From: Daejeonella sp. | GTDB taxonomy: Bacteria; Bacteroidota; Bacteroidia; Sphingobacteriales; Sphingobacteriaceae | Reading direction: 5' to 3' | Assembly (NCBI RefSeq): GCF_017495225.1 | Contig: NZ_JAFEIG010000020.1 | Coordinates: 434,001 to 498,000, forward strand | DNA: 64,000 nt | Shown: positions 1 through 8,397 of the stretch, in pieces | Layout: every line of letters starts with the position of its first letter | Numbering within the stretch: the stretch's first letter is position 1 | Notes under the pieces: generated by a model | Told to the model about the DNA's origin: nothing | What the model saw: the letters and a program-made list of their open reading frames with translations, nothing else | Database searches by the model: none | Translations under genes and position numbers: made by a program

Positions 1-1674
1 AGAGCCTTCCAAAATGCCATTTCAATGTTTATGCGTTCCAGTAAAAATGCAGAGGATGATGAAATACATTCATTATCAACTTATTGGCTAGCCGAAGCAA
101 TGTATGAGGTTAGAAAATTTGGAGAATCGGTGGATAATTTTGAAAAATTCATGTCATTAACAGCTTCAAAGAAAACGGAAGTATATAACTATGCGCATTA
201 CGCATTAGCCTATGCTGCTTTTGAGCATGAGAACTACAGAAAGGCCGCTACTTATTTCGCGCGCTTTCTTCGTGGCAATGAAAAAGACCAAAATACTATA
301 AACGATGCCATTTTAAGATTAGCAGATTCACATTTTGTGCTAAAAGATTATGATGAAGCGTTGGTTTATTATAATAGAATAATTGCATCCCGGACAAATA
401 GTGAAGACTATGCCCTATTTCAACGTGGGATGATTCAGGGATTGCAGGGTCAAAATGACATAAAAATAACGACTCATAAATCCTTGCTCCAACAATTCCC
501 AAATTCAAACTATTCGGATGATGCAAGCTTTGAAATACCCTATACCTATTTCATCAAGAATGATTTTGAGATTGCAAAAACAGGCTTAAATGAATTGATT
601 CAAAAATACCCTCGCAGTAGTTATGTGCCACGTGCTTTAATTACTATCGGGTTAGTAGAACTAAATCAAGATAATGAAGAAGCGGCTCTAACAACCTTTA
701 AGCGTGTGATAAGTGAATATACAACTACCGACGAAGCTAAATTAGCTTTAGAATCGATAAAAAACATCTATCTGCAAAATTCAGATGCCACTTCATTTTT
801 AGATTATGCAAATACAACAAGCATAGGAAATTTAAGCACCTATGAACAAGATAATATCACTTTTCAAGCAGCCAATAATCGATTCTTAAACGGAGATTAC
901 CAAGGAACATTCGAATCTGTTAATGCATATTTCGATAAATTCCCTAAAGCCGCACATGATAAGCACGCTCGTTTTATAAGGGCAGAAAGCTTGGTGAAAT
1001 TAAAGAGACCCAATGAAGCCATTCCAGATTATGAATATATTTTGAACGATTGGACTAGCGATTATACCGAACGTGCGCTCATTAGCATCTCCAAAATTTA
1101 TCTTGCTCAAAAGAAATACAATGAAGCCATTGTTCACTTAAAAAAGCTGGAACTTACTTCAGAATACAAGTCTAATTACAGCTTTGCCGTTAACAACTTA
1201 ATGGAAGCATATTCAAATATGAATTTACCAGACGAGACTCTTCAATATGTGAAATTCATTAGAGAATCTAATAAATCGTCTGAAGAAGATCTGTTTAGAG
1301 CAAGTTTATATTCTGCTAAAGCCAATCTAATTATTGGAGATACGGTTCAAGCTGTAAAAGATTTAACCGAAGTGGCTGAAAAAACACAAACAGTAACAGG
1401 TGCTGAAGCTAAATACAATCTTGCTCATATTTTATACTTGAAAGGGCAATATAAAACCTCTCTCGCTACCGCATTCGACCTTACTAATGAAATGCCTTCA
1501 CATGATTATTGGGTTGCAAAAACATATATTCTCATAGCCGATAATTACGTGGGTATGAAGGATATTTTTCAAGCAAAAAGCACCCTTCAAAGCATAATCG
1601 AAAATTATGAGAATGAAGAAGATGATATTTTAGTCACCGCCCAAGAAAAATTAAAAAAACTAACAAAAAAATAA
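1..1674 (+). CDS. Tetratricopeptide repeat protein (5' partial)
   Basis: The reading frame is open to the first base of the window, so the ATG at 25 is probably internal and only the C-terminal ~558 residues are visible. These are almost entirely helical TPR-like repeats with the usual Ala/Tyr pattern and aspartate/asparagine turns, such as 'LADSHFVLKDYDEALVYY' and 'LITIGLVELNQDNEEAALT', resembling long CpoB/YbgF-like TPR proteins of Bacteroidota. No signal peptide can be judged because the N-terminus is missing. Only six bases separate it from the next gene, an outer-membrane barrel, and TolQ/TolR/TonB-like genes follow. A periplasmic scaffold role in that envelope system is inferred from context. 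The TPR assignment is solid but the exact function is unknown. Confidence 0.85.
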   Translation, partial: RAFQNAISMFMRSSKNAEDDEIHSLSTYWLAEAMYEVRKFGESVDNFEKFMSLTASKKTEVYNYAHYALAYAAFEHENYRKAATYFARFLRGNEKDQNTINDAILRLADSHFVLKDYDEALVYYNRIIASRTNSEDYALFQRGMIQGLQGQNDIKITTHKSLLQQFPNSNYSDDASFEIPYTYFIKNDFEIAKTGLNELIQKYPRSSYVPRALITIGLVELNQDNEEAALTTFKRVISEYTTTDEAKLALESIKNIYLQNSDATSFLDYANTTSIGNLSTYEQDNITFQAANNRFLNGDYQGTFESVNAYFDKFPKAAHDKHARFIRAESLVKLKRPNEAIPDYEYILNDWTSDYTERALISISKIYLAQKKYNEAIVHLKKLELTSEYKSNYSFAVNNLMEAYSNMNLPDETLQYVKFIRESNKSSEEDLFRASLYSAKANLIIGDTVQAVKDLTEVAEKTQTVTGAEAKYNLAHILYLKGQYKTSLATAFDLTNEMPSHDYWVAKTYILIADNYVGMKDIFQAKSTLQSIIENYENEEDDILVTAQEKLKKLTKK

Positions 1675-1680
1675 TTGATA

Positions 1681-3351
1681 ATGTATAGCTCTACTTTAAA
1701 ATATTCGCTGATAGTTAGTTTGATTAGTCTATCAATGTTAACTCAGGCACAAGATAAAAAAACCGAAAACCCAGCCACAAAAGAGGCAAACACTCTGACT
1801 GAGGAAATTGAGGTTGTACGACCATATAAACCTGTTTTGGCAGACGCTGTGAAAATTAGGCGAAATCCTGACATGGACAAGCAAAAGCCATTTAAACCGG
1901 TTTTAAGCTATAGCATTATTGATAAAAAACTAGAGCTCAACTCAAATATCAAAGAACTGCAAGCACAGAAAATGGAAGATGAGCGTGCTAGCATATTGTC
2001 TAATAATTTCGTAAAATTAGGTGCAGGAAATTTCAATACCGCCCAAGGCGAAATTTATGTTAACTCAGGTAGTGATGAAGCCCTACAAACAGGGGCTTAT
2101 TTCAAGCATTTATCACAAAAGGGAAATCTAGATCACCAACAGTTTTCTAACCAAGAAATGGGAATTTTTGGACGAACAATTGGAAATTCTTATGCTGCAT
2201 CCGGAAATTTAAAATACGATAGGAATTCCTTTTTCTATTATGGATTTGATCCAACATCAGCTGTTGCTCCTGACATGAGTAAACAGCGGAATAATATAAT
2301 TTCTGCTGAGGCTGAAATCATAAGTAATTATACAGAATCACCTGTATTAAATTATGCAGCAAACATTAAGGCATATCAATTTAATACCATTGCAGATGCT
2401 AAAGAAAGCTCTGTGATTTTAAGTGGATCTTTGAACAAAGATTTAAGCTCATTTAATGTGGGCTTGAATGCCTCAGCCGACTTAACCTCTACAAAAGATG
2501 TTTCTTATGAGATTAAAAACAACATACTAAAAGCAAATCCATACCTAACTTTTAAAGGAGATCTTTACAAATTAAAATTAGGAGCTAATATCGTTCAGGA
2601 ATTAGGCACAAATACAAGATTAAATATTTTCCCGTCGGTATCAGCCGAGTTTGCTATTTTACCAGGATATGCCAATATTTTTGCCAAAGTGAATGGAGAT
2701 GTTCTCAAAACATCTTTAAGCGAAATTGCATTAGAAAATCCATTTTTGAACGAAAACATAGGAATCAAAAACTCTCTTGAAAAAATAAATGTAGAAGCTG
2801 GTTTGAATGGTAATGTAGGCGCTACTTTTGGCTATAAAATCATGGCTTTTTATAAAAACATTGAAAATATGCCGCTTTTCATGAATAATTCTACAAAGAT
2901 TAACCGCTTTGATGTAATTTATGATCAGGGACAAAGTTCGGTTTTTGGACTTGAGGGAGAAGTAAACATAAAAGCATCTGATGTATTTGAAATTGGGGGA
3001 AAAGCCCAAATTTTCAATTATGAGCTAGCAACTGAATCAGAAGCTTGGTTTAAGCCAAATTTTAGATTAATTTCGAATGCGAAAGCACAAGTAAATCAGA
3101 AACTTTATCTGAATGCAGAATTACTTTTTCAAGGGGAAACTAAGGCAAAAGTTAATTCTACTCCTGGAGAATTTAAAGCAAGTACTTTAAAAAGTTTTAT
3201 GGATTTGAGTGCTGGAGCAGAATATAAAGTCAATAAAAAAATTGGAGTCTACCTAAGAGCCAATAATATAATGGGACAGTCTTACCAGAGATATTTATTT
3301 TATCCTAAAATGGGACTTACCTTATTCGGTGGTTTAAATTACTCCTTCTAA
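1681..3351 (+). CDS. Outer-membrane beta-barrel protein, TonB-receptor-like without an evident plug
   Basis: About 556 residues. An N-terminal hydrophobic signal ending near 'SLSMLTQAQ' is followed by a charged segment with 'EIEVVRPYKPVLADAVKI', then a long run of alternating polar/aromatic strands ending in Phe ('GGLNYSF'), typical of an outer-membrane barrel. Such proteins are often annotated as TonB-dependent receptors, but I see no recognisable plug domain between the signal and the barrel. The frame also permits a TTG at 1675 directly after the upstream stop; the ATG at 1681 is the more natural start and gives a normal signal peptide. It lies 6 bases after the TPR gene and 46 bases before an HU-SPOR gene. 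Ligand and function are not evident. Confidence 0.75.
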   Translation: MYSSTLKYSLIVSLISLSMLTQAQDKKTENPATKEANTLTEEIEVVRPYKPVLADAVKIRRNPDMDKQKPFKPVLSYSIIDKKLELNSNIKELQAQKMEDERASILSNNFVKLGAGNFNTAQGEIYVNSGSDEALQTGAYFKHLSQKGNLDHQQFSNQEMGIFGRTIGNSYAASGNLKYDRNSFFYYGFDPTSAVAPDMSKQRNNIISAEAEIISNYTESPVLNYAANIKAYQFNTIADAKESSVILSGSLNKDLSSFNVGLNASADLTSTKDVSYEIKNNILKANPYLTFKGDLYKLKLGANIVQELGTNTRLNIFPSVSAEFAILPGYANIFAKVNGDVLKTSLSEIALENPFLNENIGIKNSLEKINVEAGLNGNVGATFGYKIMAFYKNIENMPLFMNNSTKINRFDVIYDQGQSSVFGLEGEVNIKASDVFEIGGKAQIFNYELATESEAWFKPNFRLISNAKAQVNQKLYLNAELLFQGETKAKVNSTPGEFKASTLKSFMDLSAGAEYKVNKKIGVYLRANNIMGQSYQRYLFYPKMGLTLFGGLNYSF

Positions 3352-3358
3352 GTCTTTG

Positions 3359-3390
3359 TTTGGCAGCTTGATAATTAAAATATAACTTTA
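3359..3390 (+). promoter_or_regulatory. Bacteroidota-type promoter candidate before the HU-SPOR gene
   Basis: TTTG at 3359-3362 and TAACTTTA at 3383-3390 are 20 bases apart and fit the TTTG / TAnnTTTG pattern with one mismatch in the last base. The ATG follows 7 bases later, so the predicted leader is extremely short. This could be an internal promoter splitting the leading operon. Confidence 0.45.
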
Positions 3391-3397
3391 CCCATTA

Positions 3398-4492
3398 ATG
3401 GAAATAGCACAATACATTGTAGATCTGTTGCGTGGGCAAGATGAAGTGAGTCTAGCTGGTTTAGGCACATTCACCAAAACGAGAGTTGCTGGTTTTTTCG
3501 ACCAAAACAGCAATATTTTCTACCCTCCTACCTATAAAATATCTTTTAAAGAGACTGAAACAGAAGATTCAAGTCTAATTCAGTATATAATTAGTAAAGA
3601 AAACACAAGTCCTTCTTCAGCAGAAGATCAAATAAAAAGCTTCATTTCAAGCATTTTAAATGGAGTTGAAAACGAAAATGTATTTGAAATAAAAGAATTA
3701 GGAAAGTTCCGCAAAAAAGATGGAATCCTGAATTTTGAAGCTTTTGAAAGTCTAGAATCAAAAGAAAATAATTGGATACTTAATCCTATTCAGGAGTTTG
3801 AAAATAGTGAAAAACCTAGCGAGCAAATTAAAAATGAGGAAGAAAGTGTTCAGGAAATAGCTGTTACGGAGGAACCAACCGAAACCGATCAAGAACAAGT
3901 TAGCGACGAAAATGAAGATTTAGATTTACAAGAAACAGCTCCCAATAGGTCTTGGTTGAAAATATTCCTTCTTTTTATCATCTTTTTGTTAAGTCTAACA
4001 ACCCTGTTTTTCCTAAACCCTGAATTTAACACATTTGTTAAAGATAAAAGTAAAGGATTATTCAATTCAACAGGCAGCAGTCAAGAAGAAAGTCCCATTT
4101 TACTTGATTCAACCAAAATTAGTGCCGACTCTCTAGATCTTCTTATTGATAGTGCTTCAATCATTGCTGATAGTACCCAACAAGCTCAAGATACTAGCAT
4201 AAAAGTTGGAGTTGATACCTTAGCAACAATTTCAAACAATGAATCTGCAACATTTGAGATTATTTCTGCCGCATTTTATAGAAAAAGCGAAGCTGATGCT
4301 TACATGAAAGAATTAAGCAAAAAGGGAATAAAATCAAAAATCGTAGAAAATATGCCAGGCAAAATGCTAAAGATTAGTCTTGGTACGTTCTTAGATGAAG
4401 AGAAGGCAATAATAGAACTACATAGAATACACAAAGAAATAAATAAAGATGCCTGGATCGCCAGGATTAAACCAAACAAAAAATCTAACTAA
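3398..4492 (+). CDS. HU-domain (CCDC81-like) transmembrane SPOR protein
   Basis: 364 residues with an unusual architecture. Residues ~1-65 and ~70-125 look like two HU/IHF-type domains of the CCDC81-like kind ('VSLAGLGTFTKTRVAGFF' and 'FEIKELGKFRKKDGILNF' are the matching strand-turn-strand pieces). An acidic linker follows, then a single membrane span near 187-208 ('IFLLFIIFLLSLTTLFFL'). Next comes a Ser/Asp-rich linker, and a C-terminal SPOR-like domain from about 285 to 360 ('FEIISAAFYRKSEADAYM'). SPOR domains bind denuded septal peptidoglycan, which would place this end in the periplasm and the HU end in the cytoplasm. It overlaps the TolQ/ExbB gene by one base. Whether the HU part binds DNA is inference. 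Confidence 0.8.
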   Translation: MEIAQYIVDLLRGQDEVSLAGLGTFTKTRVAGFFDQNSNIFYPPTYKISFKETETEDSSLIQYIISKENTSPSSAEDQIKSFISSILNGVENENVFEIKELGKFRKKDGILNFEAFESLESKENNWILNPIQEFENSEKPSEQIKNEEESVQEIAVTEEPTETDQEQVSDENEDLDLQETAPNRSWLKIFLLFIIFLLSLTTLFFLNPEFNTFVKDKSKGLFNSTGSSQEESPILLDSTKISADSLDLLIDSASIIADSTQQAQDTSIKVGVDTLATISNNESATFEIISAAFYRKSEADAYMKELSKKGIKSKIVENMPGKMLKISLGTFLDEEKAIIELHRIHKEINKDAWIARIKPNKKSN

Positions 4493-5190
4493 TGTTTTTA
4501 CTCCAAATTGATACCCTTAGTCCAATTACTGATACCGCAACATCTACCGTTCAAACGATGCCAGTCGGAGAAGAGTTAAGATTTATAGAACTACTTTTCA
4601 AAGGAGGTTGGGTAATGGTTCCATTAGCCATACTCGCATTCATGGGATTAGTCATATTTGTGGAGCGCTATCTCACCATTAGAAAAGCTTCTAAAAATGA
4701 GATGAACCTGATGATGCAAGTTAAACAGAGCGTTAAATCAGCTAAACTTGATGCTGCATTAGCTATCTGTAGGAATAGTAATACCCCTCTTGGAAGGATG
4801 TTAGAAAAAGGACTTTTAAGAATCGGAAGACCAATAAAAGACATTGAAGGAGCAATTGAAAATGTTGGGAAGCTTGAAGTATCAAAGCTTGAAAAAAATA
4901 TAAGTATTCTTGGAATCATTGCTGGTATTGCTCCCATGCTTGGTTTCGTAGGTACAATTATTGGAGTAATTACCATTTTTCATGAAGTATCAGTTAAGGG
5001 TATAATTGAGATTGGGACTATTTCCGGCGGACTTTACGTCAAAATGATTACCTCGGCAACGGGTTTAATTATTGGTATCATAGCTTATGTTTTATACCAT
5101 ATTTTAAATATCATGGTTGATCGAATTATCCTTAAAATGGAAACAGATGCCATTGAATTTATAGATTTATTAGAGGAGCCGGGCAAATGA
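4492..5190 (+). CDS. MotA/TolQ/ExbB proton channel family protein
   Basis: 232 residues. It is the channel subunit of an inner-membrane proton-driven motor of the TolQ/ExbB/MotA family. Three membrane segments are visible: near residues 40-60 ('MVPLAILAFMGLVIFVERY'), near 140-165 ('LGIIAGIAPMLGFVGTIIG') and near 185-210. Between the first two lies the expected cytoplasmic helical region. The conserved 'APMLGFVGTIIG' segment of helix 2 and 'GGLYVKMITSATGLIIGI' of helix 3 are characteristic. The start ATG shares one base with the HU-SPOR stop (TAATG), and the end overlaps the ExbD/TolR gene by four bases, indicating translational coupling. Sequence alone does not separate TolQ from ExbB, but the SPOR and TPR neighbours favour a Tol-like role. 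Confidence 0.92.
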   Translation: MFLLQIDTLSPITDTATSTVQTMPVGEELRFIELLFKGGWVMVPLAILAFMGLVIFVERYLTIRKASKNEMNLMMQVKQSVKSAKLDAALAICRNSNTPLGRMLEKGLLRIGRPIKDIEGAIENVGKLEVSKLEKNISILGIIAGIAPMLGFVGTIIGVITIFHEVSVKGIIEIGTISGGLYVKMITSATGLIIGIIAYVLYHILNIMVDRIILKMETDAIEFIDLLEEPGK

Positions 5191-5585
5191 ATTTAAGAAA
5201 AAGACAGAGAGGAAGCGTTGAGGTTCATACTTCAGCATTGAACGATATCATGTTCTTTTTGCTGTTGTTTTTCCTATTGGCTTCTGCTGTGGCAAATCCA
5301 AATGTTGTAAAATTGTTTTTACCGAGGTCGAGCTCCGGACAATCAATTCCTCAAAAAACTATAAACGTATCAATTACTAAAGATTTGGAATATTTTGTTG
5401 AGAAAAAACAGGTAAATGCATCTGAATTATATCAAAATATTGAAGTTTATCAAAAAGCATCACCTGATCTTACCATTATTTTATATGCAGATCGTACCAT
5501 TGCCATTGAAAATGTAATTGAACTCACTGATATTGCAAATAAACTCAAGATTAAGCTTGTTTTAGCGACAGAAACAAAGAAATGA
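5187..5585 (+). CDS. ExbD/TolR family biopolymer transport protein
   Basis: 132 residues with one N-terminal membrane anchor (about 16-37) and a small periplasmic domain. The segment 'VHTSALNDIMFFLLLFFLLA' carries the conserved Asp at the start of the span that ExbD/TolR proteins use for proton coupling. The C-terminal half ('LTIILYADRTIAIENVIEL') has the usual TolR fold pattern. The ATG overlaps the upstream TolQ/ExbB stop by four bases and its own stop overlaps the TonB-like gene by four bases, so the three are translated as one unit. It should act as the partner that couples proton flow through the channel subunit to the TonB-like protein. Confidence 0.92.
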   Translation: MNLRKRQRGSVEVHTSALNDIMFFLLLFFLLASAVANPNVVKLFLPRSSSGQSIPQKTINVSITKDLEYFVEKKQVNASELYQNIEVYQKASPDLTIILYADRTIAIENVIELTDIANKLKIKLVLATETKK

Positions 5586-6406
5586 TCGAATACCGTCCAC
5601 AAGAAGAAAATAATTACCCGAAAGCCTATGCCATTTCAACTGGCATAATGATTGTTTTTCTGGCAATTAGCTTTTTTATTGTTGCGAGTCGTGTAGAACC
5701 CGATACCAGCGGCACAGGAGGAATAATAGTGAATTATGGAACCTCCGAATTTGGCATGGGTGATGATTATATGAGCGTTGAGGAGCCTTCTACCTCCCCT
5801 GATGCAAATAATGTTGCTCCCGACAAAGTGGTAATGGATAATAATACATCTAATGAGGTTAGTTCAGAAGTGACTGATAAAGCCATTGCCACACAAAATA
5901 ATGAAGATGCTCCTGAAATAGTCACTAAAGAAAAAAGTGCTGCTAAAAACCCATCGGTAAGTACTCCAACTAAGGATAGTAAGCCTGCAGTAAACCAAAA
6001 TGCGCTATACAAGGGCAAGAAAAATGATGGCCTTGGTAAGGGTGATGGTACAAGTAATGTTGCTGGAAATCAAGGTAGTACAAATGGCGATCCACTTTCA
6101 CCTGATTACGGTGCTGGAGGTTCAGGTAATGGCAGCTATGCCTTAGATCTTAAAAGCAGAAAATTTACCAATCTTACCGTTCCAAAAGATGATGGACAGA
6201 AATACGGAAAAGTAGCAGTAAGAATCTATGTAGATAAAAATGGAGTTGTGGTAAATGCAATTGCTGGCGTAAAAGGAACTACCCTTTCCGATAAGGCTAT
6301 TTGGGAGAAATGCAGACTAGCTGTTATTGGATCTTCCCTAAATAAACTAGATTCTGCACCCGACGTTCAAATAGGTGTAGTTATGTTTAATTTTAAGGTA
6401 AAATAA
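5582..6406 (+). CDS. TonB-like energy transducer
   Basis: 274 residues. A membrane anchor sits near residues 16-38 ('AISTGIMIVFLAISFFIVAS'). It is followed by a long, low-complexity linker rich in Asn, Ser, Asp, Lys and Gly (about 45-190), and a C-terminal domain with the TonB-type pattern 'YGKVAVRIYVDKNGVVVNAI'. The linker lacks the Pro-Lys/Pro-Glu repeats of classical TonB, so span across the periplasm would rely on a disordered chain. It overlaps the ExbD/TolR gene by four bases. The expected role is to transmit energy from the ExbB/ExbD motor to an outer-membrane partner; the barrel encoded at 1681-3351 is the obvious local candidate, which is an inference. Confidence 0.82.
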   Translation: MIEYRPQEENNYPKAYAISTGIMIVFLAISFFIVASRVEPDTSGTGGIIVNYGTSEFGMGDDYMSVEEPSTSPDANNVAPDKVVMDNNTSNEVSSEVTDKAIATQNNEDAPEIVTKEKSAAKNPSVSTPTKDSKPAVNQNALYKGKKNDGLGKGDGTSNVAGNQGSTNGDPLSPDYGAGGSGNGSYALDLKSRKFTNLTVPKDDGQKYGKVAVRIYVDKNGVVVNAIAGVKGTTLSDKAIWEKCRLAVIGSSLNKLDSAPDVQIGVVMFNFKVK

Positions 6407-6485
6407 TTTCTTTTAATTAAATTAATTTTCTTTTATATTTTTAATATCTGTCAAAACATTTGCTTAATCAATATGTTCTAACAGT

Positions 6486-6929
6486 ATGAAAGCAATACAA
6501 ATAATCCCTTCAAGAAGTCTATTTATGACTTCCTTAAGCATGCTAGTAATTTTCACTTTACTAAGTGCATGTTCAAAAAAAATCAATTTTAACACTTCAA
6601 CGGTAGTCCCAGCTGCAGAAGGAGTAGTTAAAATCAAAAAAGACAGCAATAAAAACAGTTCTGTCGACATCAAAATCAAAAATTTAGCAGAGCCCGAGCG
6701 ACTTGAATATCCAAAATCTGTTTATGTAGTTTGGATGGTGACAGAGGAAAATGGCATTAAAAATATAGGGCAATTAATAAGCTCTAAAAGCATGTTTTCA
6801 AGTCAATTAGAAGGAACATTAAAAACAACAACCCCATTTGCGCCAAAACGTATTTTCATCACAGCTGAGGATAGTAGTGACATTTCAATGCCTGGATCTT
6901 ATGTGATTTTAGAAACAAAATCATTTTAA
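6486..6929 (+). CDS. Small putative lipoprotein of unknown function
   Basis: 147 residues. The N-terminus is a lipoprotein signal peptide with lipobox 'LLSAC' (Cys near residue 29) followed by 'SKK'. The mature part is a compact beta-rich domain containing 'VDIKIKNLAEPERLEYPKSV' and ending in 'PGSYVILETKSF'. I do not recognise a characterised family. It lies 79 bases after the TonB-like gene and 66 bases before folC on the same strand. It could be an outer-membrane or periplasm-facing lipoprotein, but nothing in the sequence names a substrate. A weak AT-rich upstream region, without a clear TAnnTTTG, suggests it may be read from the upstream operon. Confidence 0.75.
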   Translation: MKAIQIIPSRSLFMTSLSMLVIFTLLSACSKKINFNTSTVVPAAEGVVKIKKDSNKNSSVDIKIKNLAEPERLEYPKSVYVVWMVTEENGIKNIGQLISSKSMFSSQLEGTLKTTTPFAPKRIFITAEDSSDISMPGSYVILETKSF

Positions 6930-6995
6930 TTCTATACATATTTCGAGAATAGGATTCTCTTCAGGATATTTACCCCATAAAATCATTGTCCATTA

Positions 6996-8306
6996 ATGAA
7001 TTATAGGGATACTATTCAATATTTATACTCGCGGCTACCGATGTTTAGCAAGGAAGGTAAAGCTGCGATGAAGCCAGGCCTGCAAAACATTATTAAGTTT
7101 TGCCAAAAACTTGGGAATCCGCAAGAAAAATTCAAATCAATACATGTGGGAGGAACGAACGGCAAAGGTTCTACTTCTCACATGCTTGCAGCAGTACTTC
7201 AGGAAGCGGGTTATAAAACAGCTTTATATACATCTCCACATCTCCGTGATTTTAGAGAAAGGATACGAATTAACGGAGAAATGATTTCTGAGAAGGAGAT
7301 TATTCAATTTGTAAGCTCAAACAAAACATTTATTGAGGAGCTAGAACCCTCATTTTTTGAGGTTACAGTTGCTATGGCATTTGAATATTTTGCTCTGCAA
7401 AAAGTTGATATTGCAATTATTGAGGTCGGACTTGGAGGCAGGTTAGACTCCACCAATATAATTCATCCCGAATTAAGTATAATTAGTAATATTGGTTACG
7501 ATCACATGAATATTTTGGGAAACTCCTTAGGAGAAATCGCTTCCGAAAAGGCTGGAATTATAAAAAGTGACAGTCCCATAATTATAAGTCAGAGGCAAAG
7601 CGAAACACAAGAAATATTCATAAATAAAGCTTCAGAAATGCAATCTCCAATCACTTTTGCAAGTGATGAATGGGAAATAACACGTTCCAATACCCAAAAC
7701 ATTGACACAGATTTATTACAAGTTGATATCAATCAAAAAATAAGGAACAAAAATTCAGTTTTTAGTTTTAATAAACTTGAATTAGATTTAAAAGGATCCT
7801 ATCAACTAAAGAATCTTGGAGGTGTTTTAAGCGCTTTAGAGCAATTAAAATCAATGGGCTATCATATTGATGATCAAGATATTATATCGGCATTAGGCAG
7901 TGTTAAATCACTCACAGGACTAATGGGACGCTGGCATACAATGAGTAAAAAACCACTTGTTATTTGTGATACAGGTCACAATGAGGATGGAATCAAAGAA
8001 GTTTTAAAAAATATTGAGCTTAATACCTTCAAAAACCTGCATATGGTTATTGGAATGGTGAAGGATAAAGATATATCAAAAATATTAGCCCTTTTACCAC
8101 AAGAGGCGCATTATTATTTTTGTCAGCCAGATATTCCAAGAGCAAAATCGGCAGAAGAGCTACAAATTGAAGCGAAAAAATTTGGTCTTCAAGGCCTTTT
8201 TTATGAATCAGTTCAATCAGCTTTAGATGCTGCAAAGAAAAATGCTTTAGAAGATGACCTAATTTTTATCGGAGGTAGCACTTTTGTGGTTGCTGAAATC
8301 ATTTAA
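6996..8306 (+). CDS. folC: Bifunctional folylpolyglutamate synthase/dihydrofolate synthase
   Basis: 436 residues, normal for FolC. It adds L-glutamate to dihydropteroate or to reduced folates using ATP. The P-loop GTNGKGS is at residues 53-59. The Mur-ligase-type features 'YTSPHLRDFRERIRING', 'EVGLGGRLDSTN' and 'ISNIGYDHMNILGNSLGEIA' follow, and the C-terminal domain contains 'DTGHNEDGIKEV'. It lies after the envelope genes in the same direction and ends before a strong terminator. The position after exbB/exbD/tonB-like genes is common in Bacteroidota. Its function is unrelated to the motor genes, so co-transcription is probably incidental. Confidence 0.96.
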   Translation: MNYRDTIQYLYSRLPMFSKEGKAAMKPGLQNIIKFCQKLGNPQEKFKSIHVGGTNGKGSTSHMLAAVLQEAGYKTALYTSPHLRDFRERIRINGEMISEKEIIQFVSSNKTFIEELEPSFFEVTVAMAFEYFALQKVDIAIIEVGLGGRLDSTNIIHPELSIISNIGYDHMNILGNSLGEIASEKAGIIKSDSPIIISQRQSETQEIFINKASEMQSPITFASDEWEITRSNTQNIDTDLLQVDINQKIRNKNSVFSFNKLELDLKGSYQLKNLGGVLSALEQLKSMGYHIDDQDIISALGSVKSLTGLMGRWHTMSKKPLVICDTGHNEDGIKEVLKNIELNTFKNLHMVIGMVKDKDISKILALLPQEAHYYFCQPDIPRAKSAEELQIEAKKFGLQGLFYESVQSALDAAKKNALEDDLIFIGGSTFVVAEII

Positions 8307-8345
8307 ATGACCTAAAAATAGCTTATATCAGTATTTTAAATCCAA

Positions 8346-8379
8346 AAAAAACCGGCATCCAATTAGATGCCGGTTTTTT
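8346..8379. terminator. Bidirectional intrinsic terminator
   Basis: A perfect 14-bp stem (8346-8359 with 8366-8379) including the GC-rich core ACCGGCATC has a six-base loop, an A-run on the left and a T-run on the right. It can therefore stop folC on the plus strand and the permease at 8398-9816 on the minus strand. Confidence 0.92.
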
Positions 8380-8397
8380 ATTTGAAAACAAAAAAGA

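Noticed and set aside
1675..1680. TTG start for the outer-membrane barrel gene
   Set aside because: The ATG at 1681 gives a normal signal peptide and only two codons differ.
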